This document shows positions 48,397-63,768 of a DNA stretch of 64,000 bases, piece by piece; positions within the stretch are counted from its first letter, which is position 1; each line of letters begins with the position of its first letter. The translations under genes and the position numbers were made by a program. The notes under the pieces are model-generated. The model did no database searches, was not told the origin of the DNA, and saw nothing but the letters and a program-made list of their open reading frames with translations. The DNA is from Microbacterium sp. UFMG61 (GTDB lineage Bacteria > Actinomycetota > Actinomycetes > Actinomycetales > Microbacteriaceae), in contig NZ_JACAFP010000006.1 of NCBI RefSeq assembly GCF_015354505.1, forward strand, positions 62,001-126,000, in the 5' to 3' direction.

Positions 48397-49059
48397 TCAT
48401 GTCTCCGCGAGTGCGGCGATCTCGTCCAAGACCCGCGGATCCGCGAGGATGCGGAAGTGTCCGCCGGTATCCAGACGCACGTTCTTCCTTGCCCCTGCGA
48501 GCTCGCTGCCCTCCGGAATGTGCGGGTCGAACGAGGCGTATACGGAGACGATCCGGTCGTTGACCTCGCGCCTGCGCGCGAGTTCCAGGAGGTCGGGGTC
48601 GGATGGCGCGAACGCGCGGACGGAGCGCGCCGGGAAGAGTCGCGCGTAGCGAGACCCGCCGAACGGCGCGGCCACCGCGACCATGGCGCGCACTCGACGA
48701 CCTTCGGCGCCGGTCATGACCGCCTTGCCTGCGAGGCCACCTTTGCTGTGCGCGACGATGACCGCATCCGTCATCCCGTGGGCCACCATCACCTCGGTGA
48801 CGAGCCGCGCGGTCTCGAGAACGGGGCGTCGGTTGTTCGACAGGGTCTCCACCACATGTACCGGGTGGCCGCGACCATGCAGCACGGTCACGAGCGGCTG
48901 CATGAACCGCCACGTCTCATAGACCCCGGGGATGATGATGACCGGCACCAGCACGCCGGTGCGGAAGTCGGCGGGGTCACGGCGCCCGAACGCCGCACGC
49001 ACCTGCCAGTACGCGGCATACGCGTAGTCCGCGATCCACCACGACAGACGTCGCCACAC
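48397..49059 (-). CDS. Alpha/beta-hydrolase (lipase/esterase-like)
   Basis: 220 residues taking GTG 49059 (VWRRLSWWIADYAYAAYW); the frame is open far into pyk, but the pyk terminator lies at 49078-49109, so translation must begin after it. No good Shine-Dalgarno is seen, so the start is uncertain. Fold markers: VIIIPGVYETWRFMQPL (oxyanion loop), VIVAHSKGGLAGKAVM with the nucleophile Ser in HSKGG, and DTGGHFRILADPRV with the likely catalytic His. It resembles cytoplasmic triacylglycerol-lipase-like or PGAP1-like hydrolases. Substrate unknown. Confidence 0.8.
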   Translation of the reverse strand: MWRRLSWWIADYAYAAYWQVRAAFGRRDPADFRTGVLVPVIIIPGVYETWRFMQPLVTVLHGRGHPVHVVETLSNNRRPVLETARLVTEVMVAHGMTDAVIVAHSKGGLAGKAVMTGAEGRRVRAMVAVAAPFGGSRYARLFPARSVRAFAPSDPDLLELARRREVNDRIVSVYASFDPHIPEGSELAGARKNVRLDTGGHFRILADPRVLDEIAALAET

Positions 49060-49077
49060 GGCGATGTGCGGATACGC

Positions 49078-49109
49078 CGAAGGGGCGGAACCGTGGCTCC
49101 GCCCCTTCG
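49078..49109 (-). terminator. pyk terminator hairpin
   Basis: 12-bp perfect stem (49078-49089 with 49098-49109) and an eight-base loop, 13 bases after the pyk stop. Confidence 0.8.
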
Positions 49110-49121
49110 CTGTCCGTCTGA

Positions 49122-50573
49122 TCAGACGGTCGCCTCCTTGTAGATGGGAGCAGCGCCGTTGACGGCGTCGCCCACCTTGTGGACGCGGATGTCGTTGGTC
49201 GAGCCGACGATTCCGGGAGGGGACCCGGAGATCACGACGACCTTGTCGCCTTCGGCCGCGAGACCGTTGCTGAGCAGGTAGTCGTCGACCTGCAGGTACA
49301 TCAGGTCGGTGTGCTGCACCATGTCGACGAGGTTCGACTGGATGCCCCAGGTCAGCGCCATGCGACGACGGATGTTCGGCTCGGGAGTGAAAGCGATCAT
49401 GGGGATGCGCGAGCGCAGGCGCGAGAGGCGGCGAGCCGAATCGCCCGACTGCGTGAAGACGCACAGGTACTTCGCCTCGACGAACTCGGCGACCTCGAGA
49501 GCTGCGAGAGTGATCGCTCCACCCTGCGTGCGGGGCTTGGTCGTCAGAGGCGCGATGCGCTCCAGACCGTGCTCCTCGGTCGACTCGATGATGCGGGCCA
49601 TGGTCTCGACCACGACGACCGGGTAGTCGCCCACGCTGGTCTCGCCCGAGAGCATCACGGCGTCCGCGCCGTCGAGCACCGCGTTCGCGACGTCGGACGT
49701 CTCGGCACGGGTCGGCACGGGGCTGTTGATCATCGACTCGAGCATCTGCGTCGCGACGATGACCGGCTTCGCCATGCGACGCGCGAGCTCGACGGCGCGC
49801 TTCTGGACGATCGGCACGGCCTCGAGCGGAAGCTCGACACCGAGGTCGCCACGGGCGACCATGATCGCGTCGAACGCGTCGACGATCTCCTCGAGCGCGT
49901 CGACGGCCTGGGGCTTCTCGACCTTGGCGATGACGGGGACCTTGACGCCCTCTTCGGCCATGATCTCGTGCACGCGGCTCACGTCTGCCGCGTTGCGGAC
50001 GAACGACAGAGCGATGAGGTCGGCACCGATGCGCAGGCCCCAGCGGAGGTCTTCCTCGTCCTTCTCGCTCAGAGCGGGCACGTTGACGGCGACGCCGGGC
50101 AGGTTGATGCCCTTGTTGTTCGATACGGCACCCGCCACGATGACCTTCGTCGTGACGGTGACGCCGTCGGTCTCGACGACCTCGACGCGCACCTTGCCGT
50201 CGTCGATGAGCAGGAAGTCACCGGGCTTCACGTCTTGGGGAAGGCCCTTGAACGTCGTGCCGCAGATCTCCTTGTTGCCGATGATGTCTTCGGTGGTGAT
50301 CTTGAAGATGTCGCCCTTGGCGAGTTCGTAGGGGCCGGCTTCGAACTTGCCGAGGCGGATCTTCGGACCCTGCAGGTCGACCAGGATCGCGACGGCGCGA
50401 CCGGCGTCGTCGGCTGCGCGACGCACGTTCGCGTAGTTGTTCTCGTGCACGGAGTAGTCGCCGTGACTGAGGTTCAGACGGGCGACGTCCACGCCGGCGT
50501 CGATGAGTGCACGTACGGTCTCATACGTGGAGGTGGCGGGTCCCAGGGTGGCGACGATTTTCGCGCGTCTCAA
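49122..50573 (-). CDS. pyk: Pyruvate kinase
   Basis: 483 residues starting at TTG 50573 (MRRAKIVATLGPATSTYE), with GGAGC upstream; no ATG or GTG in frame gives the conserved N-terminus. Motifs: ARLNLSHGDY, the catalytic Lys region VIAKVEKPQAVDAL, IMVARGDLGVELPLE and the A-domain MLESMINSPVPTRAE. Converts phosphoenolpyruvate and ADP to pyruvate and ATP. The C-terminal allosteric domain is complete. It follows gltD, 55 bases away, on the same strand, as commonly seen in actinobacteria. Confidence 0.97.
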   Translation of the reverse strand: MRRAKIVATLGPATSTYETVRALIDAGVDVARLNLSHGDYSVHENNYANVRRAADDAGRAVAILVDLQGPKIRLGKFEAGPYELAKGDIFKITTEDIIGNKEICGTTFKGLPQDVKPGDFLLIDDGKVRVEVVETDGVTVTTKVIVAGAVSNNKGINLPGVAVNVPALSEKDEEDLRWGLRIGADLIALSFVRNAADVSRVHEIMAEEGVKVPVIAKVEKPQAVDALEEIVDAFDAIMVARGDLGVELPLEAVPIVQKRAVELARRMAKPVIVATQMLESMINSPVPTRAETSDVANAVLDGADAVMLSGETSVGDYPVVVVETMARIIESTEEHGLERIAPLTTKPRTQGGAITLAALEVAEFVEAKYLCVFTQSGDSARRLSRLRSRIPMIAFTPEPNIRRRMALTWGIQSNLVDMVQHTDLMYLQVDDYLLSNGLAAEGDKVVVISGSPPGIVGSTNDIRVHKVGDAVNGAAPIYKEATV

Positions 50574-50628
50574 AGATTGCTCCAGGGTAGTGGGGGATGG
50601 AAATCAGGCGACGGTGCCGCCGCTCAGC

Positions 50629-56665
<6,037 letters not shown>

Positions 56666-56746
56666 CAGTACCGTCCTCAGATCTTCGGATGACCCGGGGG
56701 CGTCATTGGCCGGGTGGATGCGATGGGGTCCGCACGGACCGTTCGG

Positions 56747-57775
56747 CTATCGGGAGCCTTGCGTGTCCGTGGGAGCGGTGCTTGTGGCGCTGGCTCCTGC
56801 GGCGACTTCTTCGGACGGAGGCTCACTCAGGTCCACGAAGTCGGAGGTATTGTTCTGCGATTCTACATCAGCGTCCAGATCCTTCCGTCCGCGGCCGGGC
56901 TGGTACGGCGACGGCTCGAGACCCGGGTGGCGACGGGACTGGACGATGAGGATGGCGAGACCCACGATGATGCCGATGATCGCAGCCCAGACGTTGCTGC
57001 GCAGGCCCAGGATGATCTCGCTCGGATCGATGCGGATCGACTCCCACACCACGCGACCGGCGCTGTACCAGATGAGGTAGATCGCGAAGAGCTTGCCCCA
57101 CTGGAATGCGGTCGCCTTGCGGCTCAGCCAGAGCAGGACCACGACGCCCAGGAGGTTCCAGATCACTTCGTACAGGAATGTCGGGTGGAACAGCGTGCCC
57201 TCGGGCAATCCGGGAGGGAAGGCGCTGTTGTCGGACTCGATCTCGAGTCCCCAGGGCAGGTCGGTCGGAAGGCCGAACAGCTCGTGATTGAACCAGTTGC
57301 CGAAACGTCCCATCGCCTGGGCGAGCAGCAGGCCCGGAGCGAGCGCGTCTGCGAAGGTCCAGAAGCGGATGCCGGTCCAGCGGCATCCCAGGTAGGCGCC
57401 CACGGCGCCACCGATCAGGGCGCCGAAGATCGCGATGCCGCCCTCCCAGATGGCCCAGACGGATCCCGGCTCGAAGGGGTTCCAGGTGTTCTTGCCTTCG
57501 CCGAAGTAGAAGTTCGGGTGAGTCAGCACGTGGAAGATGCGCGCCCCGATGATCGCCAGCGGCACGGCGAGGATCGAGATGTCGATCACCACCCACGGCT
57601 CTGCCCCGCGCTTGGTGAGGCGGTGGTTGGTCAGCAGCACGGCGGCGATGATGCCGGCGATGATGCAGAGCGCGTAGAAATGGATCCGGAGCGGGCCGAG
57701 GTCGATGTACGAGACCGGGGGGCTCGGGATGCTGGCGAGCACGCCGCTGAAGGTGCTGTGAAGCGCGAGGGACAT
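56747..57775 (-). CDS. lgt: Prolipoprotein diacylglyceryl transferase Lgt
   Basis: 342 residues from ATG 57775; the open frame upstream lies over trpA. About seven transmembrane helices; the Lgt signature GRFGNWFNHELFG is present along with RIFHVLTHP and HPTFLYEVIWN. It transfers diacylglycerol from phosphatidylglycerol to the lipobox Cys, the first step for lipoproteins such as those at 11451 and 29473. The last ~60 residues (from SRRHPGLEPSPYQPGRGRKD) form a charged acidic cytoplasmic tail. Last gene of the his-trp-lgt run, ten bases after trpA. Confidence 0.95.
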   Translation of the reverse strand: MSLALHSTFSGVLASIPSPPVSYIDLGPLRIHFYALCIIAGIIAAVLLTNHRLTKRGAEPWVVIDISILAVPLAIIGARIFHVLTHPNFYFGEGKNTWNPFEPGSVWAIWEGGIAIFGALIGGAVGAYLGCRWTGIRFWTFADALAPGLLLAQAMGRFGNWFNHELFGLPTDLPWGLEIESDNSAFPPGLPEGTLFHPTFLYEVIWNLLGVVVLLWLSRKATAFQWGKLFAIYLIWYSAGRVVWESIRIDPSEIILGLRSNVWAAIIGIIVGLAILIVQSRRHPGLEPSPYQPGRGRKDLDADVESQNNTSDFVDLSEPPSEEVAAGASATSTAPTDTQGSR

Positions 57776-57785
57776 GAGTGCGATT

Positions 57786-58589
57786 CTAGTTCTCGTGTGC
57801 GGGGCGTGCCGACGACGTGCCGACCGCCAGGTTACGGGTGACTTCGGCGAGGGCGGGGACGCCGCCGTCGCGGAGAGCGCGGACCAGCGCGGTGCCGACG
57901 ATCGCGCCGTCGGCGTACTCGGAGACTCCGGCGATCTGCTCGGCCGTCGAGATGCCGATCCCGACGCAGGCTCGGATGCTGCCGTGCTCACGCAGGCGAC
58001 CGACGAGGGTGCGCGCCGCGCGATCGAGTTCCGTGCGCTCTCCGGTGATGCCCATGGTCGAGACCGTGTAGACGAATCCGGTCGATGACTTCACGACGAG
58101 CTCGAGGCGCTCGTCGGTCGAGGTGGGCGCTGCGAGGAAGACGCGATCGAGGCCGGTGCGCTCGCTCGCGGCGATCCACTCCCCTGCCACGTCGGGCGTG
58201 ATGTCGGGAGTGATCAGTCCTGCCCCGCCGGCCGCCAGCAGGTCGTCTGCGTAGCGGTCGACGCCGTACTGGAACACCGGGTTCCAATACGTCATGACCA
58301 GCACCGGCACGTCGGTCGCATCCGTGATCGCTCGCACGGCGGTGAAGAGATCCTTCATCTTGAAACCGTTCGCGAGAGCCGCGGTGGTGGCTTCCTGGAT
58401 CACCGCCCCGTCCATCACCGGGTCGCTGTACGGCGGGCCGAGTTCGATGATGTCCACGCCGTTCTCGGCGAGGGCGATCGCAGCCTGGATGCTCGTCTCG
58501 AGGTCGGGGAACCCGACAGGGAGGTATCCGACGAATGCGCTGCGACCGGCCGCATGGGCTGCGGCGATCGCCTCTTCGACACGACTCAC
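57786..58589 (-). CDS. trpA: Tryptophan synthase alpha subunit
   Basis: 267 residues from GTG 58589, overlapping the trpB stop by four bases (GTGA). Catalytic Glu in [15 protein letters not shown] and catalytic Asp in PVMDGAVIQ; phosphate-binding region [27 protein letters not shown]. It cleaves indole-3-glycerol phosphate to indole and glyceraldehyde-3-phosphate and channels indole to TrpB. The open frame that continues into trpB antisense is a shadow. Confidence 0.96.
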   Translation of the reverse strand: MSRVEEAIAAAHAAGRSAFVGYLPVGFPDLETSIQAAIALAENGVDIIELGPPYSDPVMDGAVIQEATTAALANGFKMKDLFTAVRAITDATDVPVLVMTYWNPVFQYGVDRYADDLLAAGGAGLITPDITPDVAGEWIAASERTGLDRVFLAAPTSTDERLELVVKSSTGFVYTVSTMGITGERTELDRAARTLVGRLREHGSIRACVGIGISTAEQIAGVSEYADGAIVGTALVRALRDGGVPALAEVTRNLAVGTSSARPAHEN

Positions 58590-59854
58590 AGTTCCGGCTC
58601 CCCCTTCGACGCGGCTGCCTCGGCGTCGCTCTCGTCGGCGACGTCGTGCGCGAGCGCCTCGGCGTCGTAGAGGTCGAAGTAGCGCGCCGCCGTGTCCATG
58701 TCCTTGTCGCCGCGGCCCGACAGGCAGATGGCGAGAACCGCGTCGGGCCCCAGTTCGCGACCGAGGCGCAGGGCGCCCGCGAGGGCGTGCGCGGACTCGA
58801 TGGCCGGGATGATGCCTTCGGTGCGGCTGAGCAGCCGCAGCGCCTGCATGGCCTCGTCGTCGGTCGCCGGGATGTACTCGGCGCGACCGATGTCGGCGAG
58901 CCAGGAGTGCTCGGGCCCCACGCCCGGGTAGTCGAGACCGGCGGAGATCGAGTGTGACTCGATCGTCTGGCCGTCTTCGTCCTGCAAGACGTAGGTCTTC
59001 GCTCCGTGAAGGATCCCGGGGCGCCCGCGCTCGATGGACGCCGCATGCCGAGGAGTGTCGACGCCATCGCCGGCCGCCTCGACCCCGTACAGCTTCACGC
59101 CCTCGTCGTCGAGGAAGGCGTCGAACATGCCGATCGCGTTCGAGCCGCCCCCGACGCACGCGACGACGGCGTCGGGAAGTCGGCCGACCTCGTCGAGCAG
59201 CTGCTGACGCGCCTCTTCGCCGATGATCTTCTGGAAGTCGCGCACCATCGCCGGGAACGGATGCGGTCCCGCCGCGGTGCCGAAGATGTAGTTGGTCGTC
59301 TCGACGCTCGCCACCCAGTCCCGGTAGGCGTCGTTGATCGCGTCCTTCAAAGTGCGTGACCCAGAGGTGACGGCCACGACTTCGGCACCGAGCAGACGCA
59401 TCCGCGCCACATTCAGCGCCTGGCGCTCGGTGTCGACCTCGCCCATGTAGATCGTGCAGTCGAGGCCGAACAGCGCGGCCGCCGTGGCCGTGGCCACGCC
59501 GTGCTGACCGGCGCCGGTCTCGGCGATCACGCGGGTCTTGCCCAGGCGCTTGGTCAGCAGCGCCTGGCCCAGCACGTTGTTGATCTTGTGCGAGCCGGTG
59601 TGGTTGAGGTCTTCCCGTTTGAGGAAGACGCGTGCACCGCCGGCGTGCTCCGCGAACCGCGCGACCTCGGTGAGCGGCGACGGGCGTCCGGCGTAGGAGC
59701 TGAGCAGCGACGCCAGCTCGTCGCGGAACACCGGGTCGACGATCGCATCGGCATACGCGGCCGAGAGCTCGTCGATCGCGGCGATCAGCGATTCGGGCAT
59801 GTACCGCCCGCCGTAGTCACCGAACAGTGGACCATGCTGGTCTCGCAGACTCAT
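58586..59854 (-). CDS. trpB: Tryptophan synthase beta subunit
   Basis: 422 residues. ATG 59854 is preferred over GTG 59857 because GGAGG lies four bases before the ATG but almost touches the GTG. PLP lysine in [16 protein letters not shown], phosphate loop [15 protein letters not shown], and [14 protein letters not shown] as in the TrpB1 type that pairs with TrpA. The trpC stop overlaps the start (TGATG). Condenses indole and serine to tryptophan. Confidence 0.97.
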   Translation of the reverse strand: MSLRDQHGPLFGDYGGRYMPESLIAAIDELSAAYADAIVDPVFRDELASLLSSYAGRPSPLTEVARFAEHAGGARVFLKREDLNHTGSHKINNVLGQALLTKRLGKTRVIAETGAGQHGVATATAAALFGLDCTIYMGEVDTERQALNVARMRLLGAEVVAVTSGSRTLKDAINDAYRDWVASVETTNYIFGTAAGPHPFPAMVRDFQKIIGEEARQQLLDEVGRLPDAVVACVGGGSNAIGMFDAFLDDEGVKLYGVEAAGDGVDTPRHAASIERGRPGILHGAKTYVLQDEDGQTIESHSISAGLDYPGVGPEHSWLADIGRAEYIPATDDEAMQALRLLSRTEGIIPAIESAHALAGALRLGRELGPDAVLAICLSGRGDKDMDTAARYFDLYDAEALAHDVADESDAEAAASKGEPEL

Positions 59855-60627
59855 CACGCCTCCAGGAAGCTCTTGAGTGTGGCGATCGGGTCGCCCGTCA
59901 CGAGCGCCTCCCCGATCAGGACGACGTCAGCGCCCGCGGAGCGGTAATGCGTGACGTCTGCAGGGGTGAGGACCGCGGATTCGGCGATCTTGATCGCGGT
60001 GTCCGGGATGCGGTCGACGAGACGACCGAAGAGATCGCGATCGAGTTCGAGGGTCTTCAGATCACGGGCGTTCACACCGATCAGCGGTGCTCCGAGATCG
60101 ATGGCCGCCTCGAGCTCATCGGCGGAGTGCGTCTCGACCAGCGGTGTCATGCCGAGCTCGATGATGAATCCGAACAGGTCTCGCAGCACGGCCGGCTCGA
60201 TGCCCGCGACGATGAGCAGGGCGAGGTCTGCACCCGCGGCGCGGGCCTCGAGCACCTGATACCGGGTCGCGATGAAATCCTTGCGGAGTACGGGCAGCGA
60301 GACCCGCGCGGTGACCGCCTCGAGGTCGGCGAGACTGCCGCCGAAGCGGCGCTCCTCGGTCAGCACGCTGATCGCGGAGGCCCCGCCCGTCTCGTACCGC
60401 GAGGCCTGCAGCGCTGGATCGGGGATCTCGGCCAGCGCACCCCGCGAGGGGCTCGCGCGCTTGACCTCGGCGATGATCTTGACGTGCTCAGCGCGGGCGA
60501 GTGCGGCGACGGCGTCCTTGGCGGCAGGACGCGCCAGAGCGTCGCGTTCGACCTCGGCGATGGGCCGGGTGAGAGCGCGACGCTCAGCGTCTGCGACTGC
60601 GCCGGCCGTGAGGTCGGCGAGAACCAC
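59854..60627 (-). CDS. trpC: Indole-3-glycerol phosphate synthase
   Basis: 257 residues from GTG, overlapping the TAG stop of the upstream small gene by one base. TrpC features: [18 protein letters not shown] (catalytic Lys), [42 protein letters not shown] and [12 protein letters not shown]. Converts carboxyphenylaminodeoxyribulose phosphate to indole-3-glycerol phosphate, feeding trpAB next door. Confidence 0.97.
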   Translation of the reverse strand: MVLADLTAGAVADAERRALTRPIAEVERDALARPAAKDAVAALARAEHVKIIAEVKRASPSRGALAEIPDPALQASRYETGGASAISVLTEERRFGGSLADLEAVTARVSLPVLRKDFIATRYQVLEARAAGADLALLIVAGIEPAVLRDLFGFIIELGMTPLVETHSADELEAAIDLGAPLIGVNARDLKTLELDRDLFGRLVDRIPDTAIKIAESAVLTPADVTHYRSAGADVVLIGEALVTGDPIATLKSFLEA

Positions 60628-60872
60628 TAGTGCGCCTTCGGCTGGTACTTGGGGCCCTTCACGCCGTAGCCGGCCCTGGCCATCGCCCAGCCGACGAGCG
60701 CACCGATCGGGATCAGCGCGGCGAACACCCAGACCAGGGTGACCCAGATCGGGCTGAACTCGGCGAGGCAGAAGGCCAGCGTGCCGAGCGTGAAGCCGGC
60801 GAGCATGATGATCACGGCCGTCCAGGCAGCAGGCGAGTGTCCGTGGCCGGGGTCAGCGATCGGGTTGGTCAT
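60627..60872 (-). CDS. HGxxPAAW-motif small membrane protein
   Basis: 81 residues with GGAGGAG upstream. The motif HGHSPAAW (residues 10-17) opens the first of two transmembrane helices ([40 protein letters not shown]), followed by a short basic tail. The family is actinobacterial and usually sits inside the trp cluster; no function is known to me. Conserved position between a Trp-associated membrane protein and trpC suggests a link to tryptophan synthesis or export. Confidence 0.9.
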   Translation of the reverse strand: MTNPIADPGHGHSPAAWTAVIIMLAGFTLGTLAFCLAEFSPIWVTLVWVFAALIPIGALVGWAMARAGYGVKGPKYQPKAH

Positions 60873-60919
60873 GGTCTCCTCCGGGGACGACGTGCGGGAT
60901 CTGTCTCAGTCTATCGGGG

Positions 60920-61510
60920 TCACCGCGTCGGATCGGTTCCGCGGGACAGGTCGTCCCAGGAATCGATCGCATCGACGGGGCCGGTGCTGTGGGCCTCGTG
61001 TGCGGCATCCGTGCGGTAGCGACGCCCGCCGGACTTCCACCCGCGCCAGGTGAACAGCACGACGCCCGCGGCGACGAGCAGCACCACCCACCCCACGAGC
61101 GTGGCATAGGGCCATGCCGACACCTCGATCCCCGCGACCACGTCGGCGATGGCGGCGCTGCCGGCGAGTCCGGTCGTCTCGGTCACCGTCGGCGCGACGG
61201 CTCCGAGCGGCTCCGAGGTGAGCAGCTGCAGCGTCGTCCAGCCCAGGAAGAGCGCCGTCGCCGCGGCGAGCACGCCGAAGACCAGACGCACCACTCGCCC
61301 GGAGATCGACAGTGCGAGACCGAGCGCCAGAACCGCGAGGCTCAGGGGTGCGAGCAGAGGGAGCGCGGAGGCGCCGGGCACGAGGATCGCCTCGCCCGCA
61401 TCGGCACGCTCGACCGTCAGCCAGGTCTGCGTGGAGGAGATGATGCCGATCGCGCCGGCCACGAGGAACCCGGTCACGGCGATCGAACGCCCCCTGCGCG
61501 CGAGGCTCAT
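60920..61510 (-). CDS. Trp biosynthesis-associated membrane protein
   Basis: 196 residues, ATG overlapping the hisI stop by four bases. Four transmembrane helices ([70 protein letters not shown]) and a hydrophilic C-terminal tail. The family is known from actinobacterial trp operons (mycobacterial Rv1610-like), where it follows trpE; here it follows hisI directly. Function unknown. Confidence 0.9.
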   Translation of the reverse strand: MSLARRGRSIAVTGFLVAGAIGIISSTQTWLTVERADAGEAILVPGASALPLLAPLSLAVLALGLALSISGRVVRLVFGVLAAATALFLGWTTLQLLTSEPLGAVAPTVTETTGLAGSAAIADVVAGIEVSAWPYATLVGWVVLLVAAGVVLFTWRGWKSGGRRYRTDAAHEAHSTGPVDAIDSWDDLSRGTDPTR

Positions 61511-61866
61511 GCCGATGCGCTTCCCTCGACGGCGTCGAGGTCGGTGGAGTCGAAGCACGTGCGGGTGCCGGTGTGGCAGGCGGGGCCCGTCTGATCGACC
61601 CGCAGCAGGATCGCGTCGCCGTCGCAGTCGAGCCGTGCCTCGTGCACGACCTGGATGTGACCCGAGGTGTCGCCCTTGCGCCAGTACTCCTTCCGGGAAC
61701 GCGACCAGTACACGGCCCGCCCCGTCGTGAGCGTGCGCCGCAGAGCTTCGTCGTTCACCCACGCGAGCATGAGGACCTCGTTCGTGTCCCACTGCTGGAC
61801 GATGACCGGGGCCAGTCCGTCGGAGTTGAAGACGACCTGCGCGATGCGCGTCTCGACGTCGCTCAT
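61507..61866 (-). CDS. hisI: Phosphoribosyl-AMP cyclohydrolase HisI
   Basis: 119 residues. Signatures: [34 protein letters not shown], the zinc/metal DCDGD motif in [14 protein letters not shown] and the C-terminal zinc cysteines [12 protein letters not shown]. Opens the adenine ring of PR-AMP in histidine synthesis. HisE is a separate gene 1.6 kb upstream. Overlaps hisF and the Trp-associated membrane gene by four bases each. Confidence 0.97.
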   Translation of the reverse strand: MSDVETRIAQVVFNSDGLAPVIVQQWDTNEVLMLAWVNDEALRRTLTTGRAVYWSRSRKEYWRKGDTSGHIQVVHEARLDCDGDAILLRVDQTGPACHTGTRTCFDSTDLDAVEGSASA

Positions 61867-62624
61867 CGGACCAGCACTCCTTCCGCCCGGAGGGCGTCCT
61901 TCACATCGCCGACCGTGAGCGCGCCGGTGTGGAACACGCTCGCCGCGAGCACGGCATCCGCCCCGGCCTTGATCGCCGGAGCGAAGTCCGAGGCCTTGCC
62001 CGCACCCCCGGAGGCGATGACCGGTACCGAGGCGGCCTCACGCATGAGGCGCACGAGTGCGAGGTCGAACCCGTCGCGGGTGCCGTCGGCATCGATCGAG
62101 TTCACGAGCAGCTCGCCGGCGCCGCGCTCAACTGCCTCGCGCGCCCAGTCGAGCGCGTCGAGGGTGGTCTGCGTCCTGCCGCCGTGCGTGGTGACCACGA
62201 AGCCCGAGGCCGTCGTGTCGGCGCGCTTGACGTCGAGCGACAGCACGAGCACCTGCGCGCCGAAGCGGTCGGCGATCTCGCCGATCAGTTCGGGGCGGGC
62301 GATCGCGGCGGAATTGACGCCCACCTTGTCGGCACCGACGGACAGCAGCCGCGCGACGTCGTCGACGCTGCGCACCCCTCCGCCGACGGTCAGGGGCACG
62401 AACACCTGCTCTGCGGTGCGCTGCACGACGTCGTACGTCGTGGCGCGCGCATCGACCGTGGCCGTCACATCGAGGAAGGTGATCTCGTCGGCACCCTGCG
62501 CCGCATAGTGCCGCGCCAGCTCGACGGGGTCTCCCATGTCGCGGAGATTCTCGAAGTTCACGCCCTTCACGACCCGGCCGTCAGCGACGTCCAAGCACGG
62601 GATGACACGGCTCGCGAGCGTCAT
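61863..62624 (-). CDS. hisF: Imidazole glycerol phosphate synthase cyclase subunit HisF
   Basis: 253 residues from ATG 62624 ([20 protein letters not shown]), overlapping the hisG stop by one base; the upstream open frame is hisG antisense. Catalytic Asp in [14 protein letters not shown] and [15 protein letters not shown]; phosphate loops [11 protein letters not shown] and [12 protein letters not shown]. With HisH (not in the window) it makes imidazole glycerol phosphate and AICAR. Confidence 0.97.
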   Translation of the reverse strand: MTLASRVIPCLDVADGRVVKGVNFENLRDMGDPVELARHYAAQGADEITFLDVTATVDARATTYDVVQRTAEQVFVPLTVGGGVRSVDDVARLLSVGADKVGVNSAAIARPELIGEIADRFGAQVLVLSLDVKRADTTASGFVVTTHGGRTQTTLDALDWAREAVERGAGELLVNSIDADGTRDGFDLALVRLMREAASVPVIASGGAGKASDFAPAIKAGADAVLAASVFHTGALTVGDVKDALRAEGVLVR

Positions 62625-63466
62625 CAGAGCCTCGCGTTGTGGATCGCCGTCACGAGGATCGCACGGGCGCCGAGAGCGTAGAGCGCGTCCATGACGGGAT
62701 TGACCCGTGACCGGGCCACCATGACCCGCACAGCCACCCACTCGGGATCACGCAGCGGCGACACGGTCGGCGACTCGATGCCGCCCGCGATCTTCACCGC
62801 GTCGTCGAGCAGAGCCAGCGGCAGGTCGTAGTCGATCATCACGAAACGGCGGGCGACCATGACACCGCGCAGGCGACGCAGCAGCGTCTCCGAGCCCTCG
62901 GCATCGTGAGGCCCTGCGATGAGGACGGCCTCGGATTCGAGGATCACCGGTCCGAACACGTCGAGGCCGGCCTGGCGGAGAGTCGTCCCCGTCTCGACCA
63001 CGTCGGCGACAGCATCGGCAACACCCAGGCGGACCGCCGACTCGACCGCGCCGTCGAGGGGCACGAGGTCGACCGCGATGCCGCGCTCGTCGAGAAAGGC
63101 GTCGACGAGCCCGGGGTACGAGGTCGCGATGCGCAGGCCGTCGAGCTCGGAGACGTCGGTGTATCGACCGGACGGCGCCGCGAAACGGAAGGTCGAGCCC
63201 GCGAAGCCGAGCGCCTCGATCTCGCGCGCACCGGGCATGCGGGCATCGAGAAGCAGATCACGGCCGGTGATCCCGACGTCGATGGCACCGGAACCGACGT
63301 ACGTCGCGATGTCCTTGGGGCGGAGGTAGAAGAACTCGACGTCATTGTCGGTGTCGACGACGTGGAGGGTCTTGGGGTCACGACGACCGGCATAGCCGGC
63401 CTCCGCGAGCATGTCGGCGGCCGTCTCGGAGAGAGAGCCCTTGTTGGGAACAGCAATGCGCAGCAT
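62624..63466 (-). CDS. hisG: ATP phosphoribosyltransferase HisG (long form)
   Basis: 280 residues: long form with a C-terminal ACT-like regulatory domain (about 210-280, [20 protein letters not shown] and [11 protein letters not shown]), so no HisZ partner is needed and histidine feedback is expected. Catalytic part: [25 protein letters not shown] and [20 protein letters not shown]. First step of histidine synthesis. 38 bases separate it from hisE. Confidence 0.97.
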   Translation of the reverse strand: MLRIAVPNKGSLSETAADMLAEAGYAGRRDPKTLHVVDTDNDVEFFYLRPKDIATYVGSGAIDVGITGRDLLLDARMPGAREIEALGFAGSTFRFAAPSGRYTDVSELDGLRIATSYPGLVDAFLDERGIAVDLVPLDGAVESAVRLGVADAVADVVETGTTLRQAGLDVFGPVILESEAVLIAGPHDAEGSETLLRRLRGVMVARRFVMIDYDLPLALLDDAVKIAGGIESPTVSPLRDPEWVAVRVMVARSRVNPVMDALYALGARAILVTAIHNARL

Positions 63467-63504
63467 GGAAAACCTTCAGATCGAAGCGAGTGGGGCGGAG
63501 CGCT

Positions 63505-63768
63505 TCACAGATGTCGGTAGACGTCCTGCAGGCTCAGGCCCTTCGCGATCATCATCACCTGCACGTGGTAGAGCAGCTGCGAGATCTCCTCGGCCGCGGC
63601 CTCGTCGGACTCGTACTCGGAGGCCATCCAGACCTCGGCGGCCTCTTCGACGATCTTCTTGCCGATGGTGTGCACGCCGCCGTCGAGCTCTGCGACCGTG
63701 CCCGATCCCTCGGGTCGGGTCTCGGCCTTGACGCTGAGCTCGGCGAACAGCTCGTCGAAAGTCTTCAC
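63505..63768 (-). CDS. hisE: Phosphoribosyl-ATP diphosphatase HisE
   Basis: 87 residues from GTG, overlapping the rpe stop by four bases (GTGA). MazG-like helical fold with [20 protein letters not shown] (metal-binding Glu cluster) and [20 protein letters not shown]. Hydrolyses PR-ATP to PR-AMP, the second step of histidine synthesis, ahead of HisI. Confidence 0.96.
   Translation of the reverse strand: MKTFDELFAELSVKAETRPEGSGTVAELDGGVHTIGKKIVEEAAEVWMASEYESDEAAAEEISQLLYHVQVMMIAKGLSLQDVYRHL

Noticed and set aside
56727..56740. GGTCCG-CA-CGGACC as a terminator between lgt and gltB
   Set aside because: Only six-base arms with a two-base centre; too small to claim as a terminator.
57786..59159. 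457-residue frame suggesting a trpB-antisense/trpA fusion
   Set aside because: Only the part from GTG 58589 is TrpA; the upstream part is an Arg-rich out-of-frame reading of trpB.
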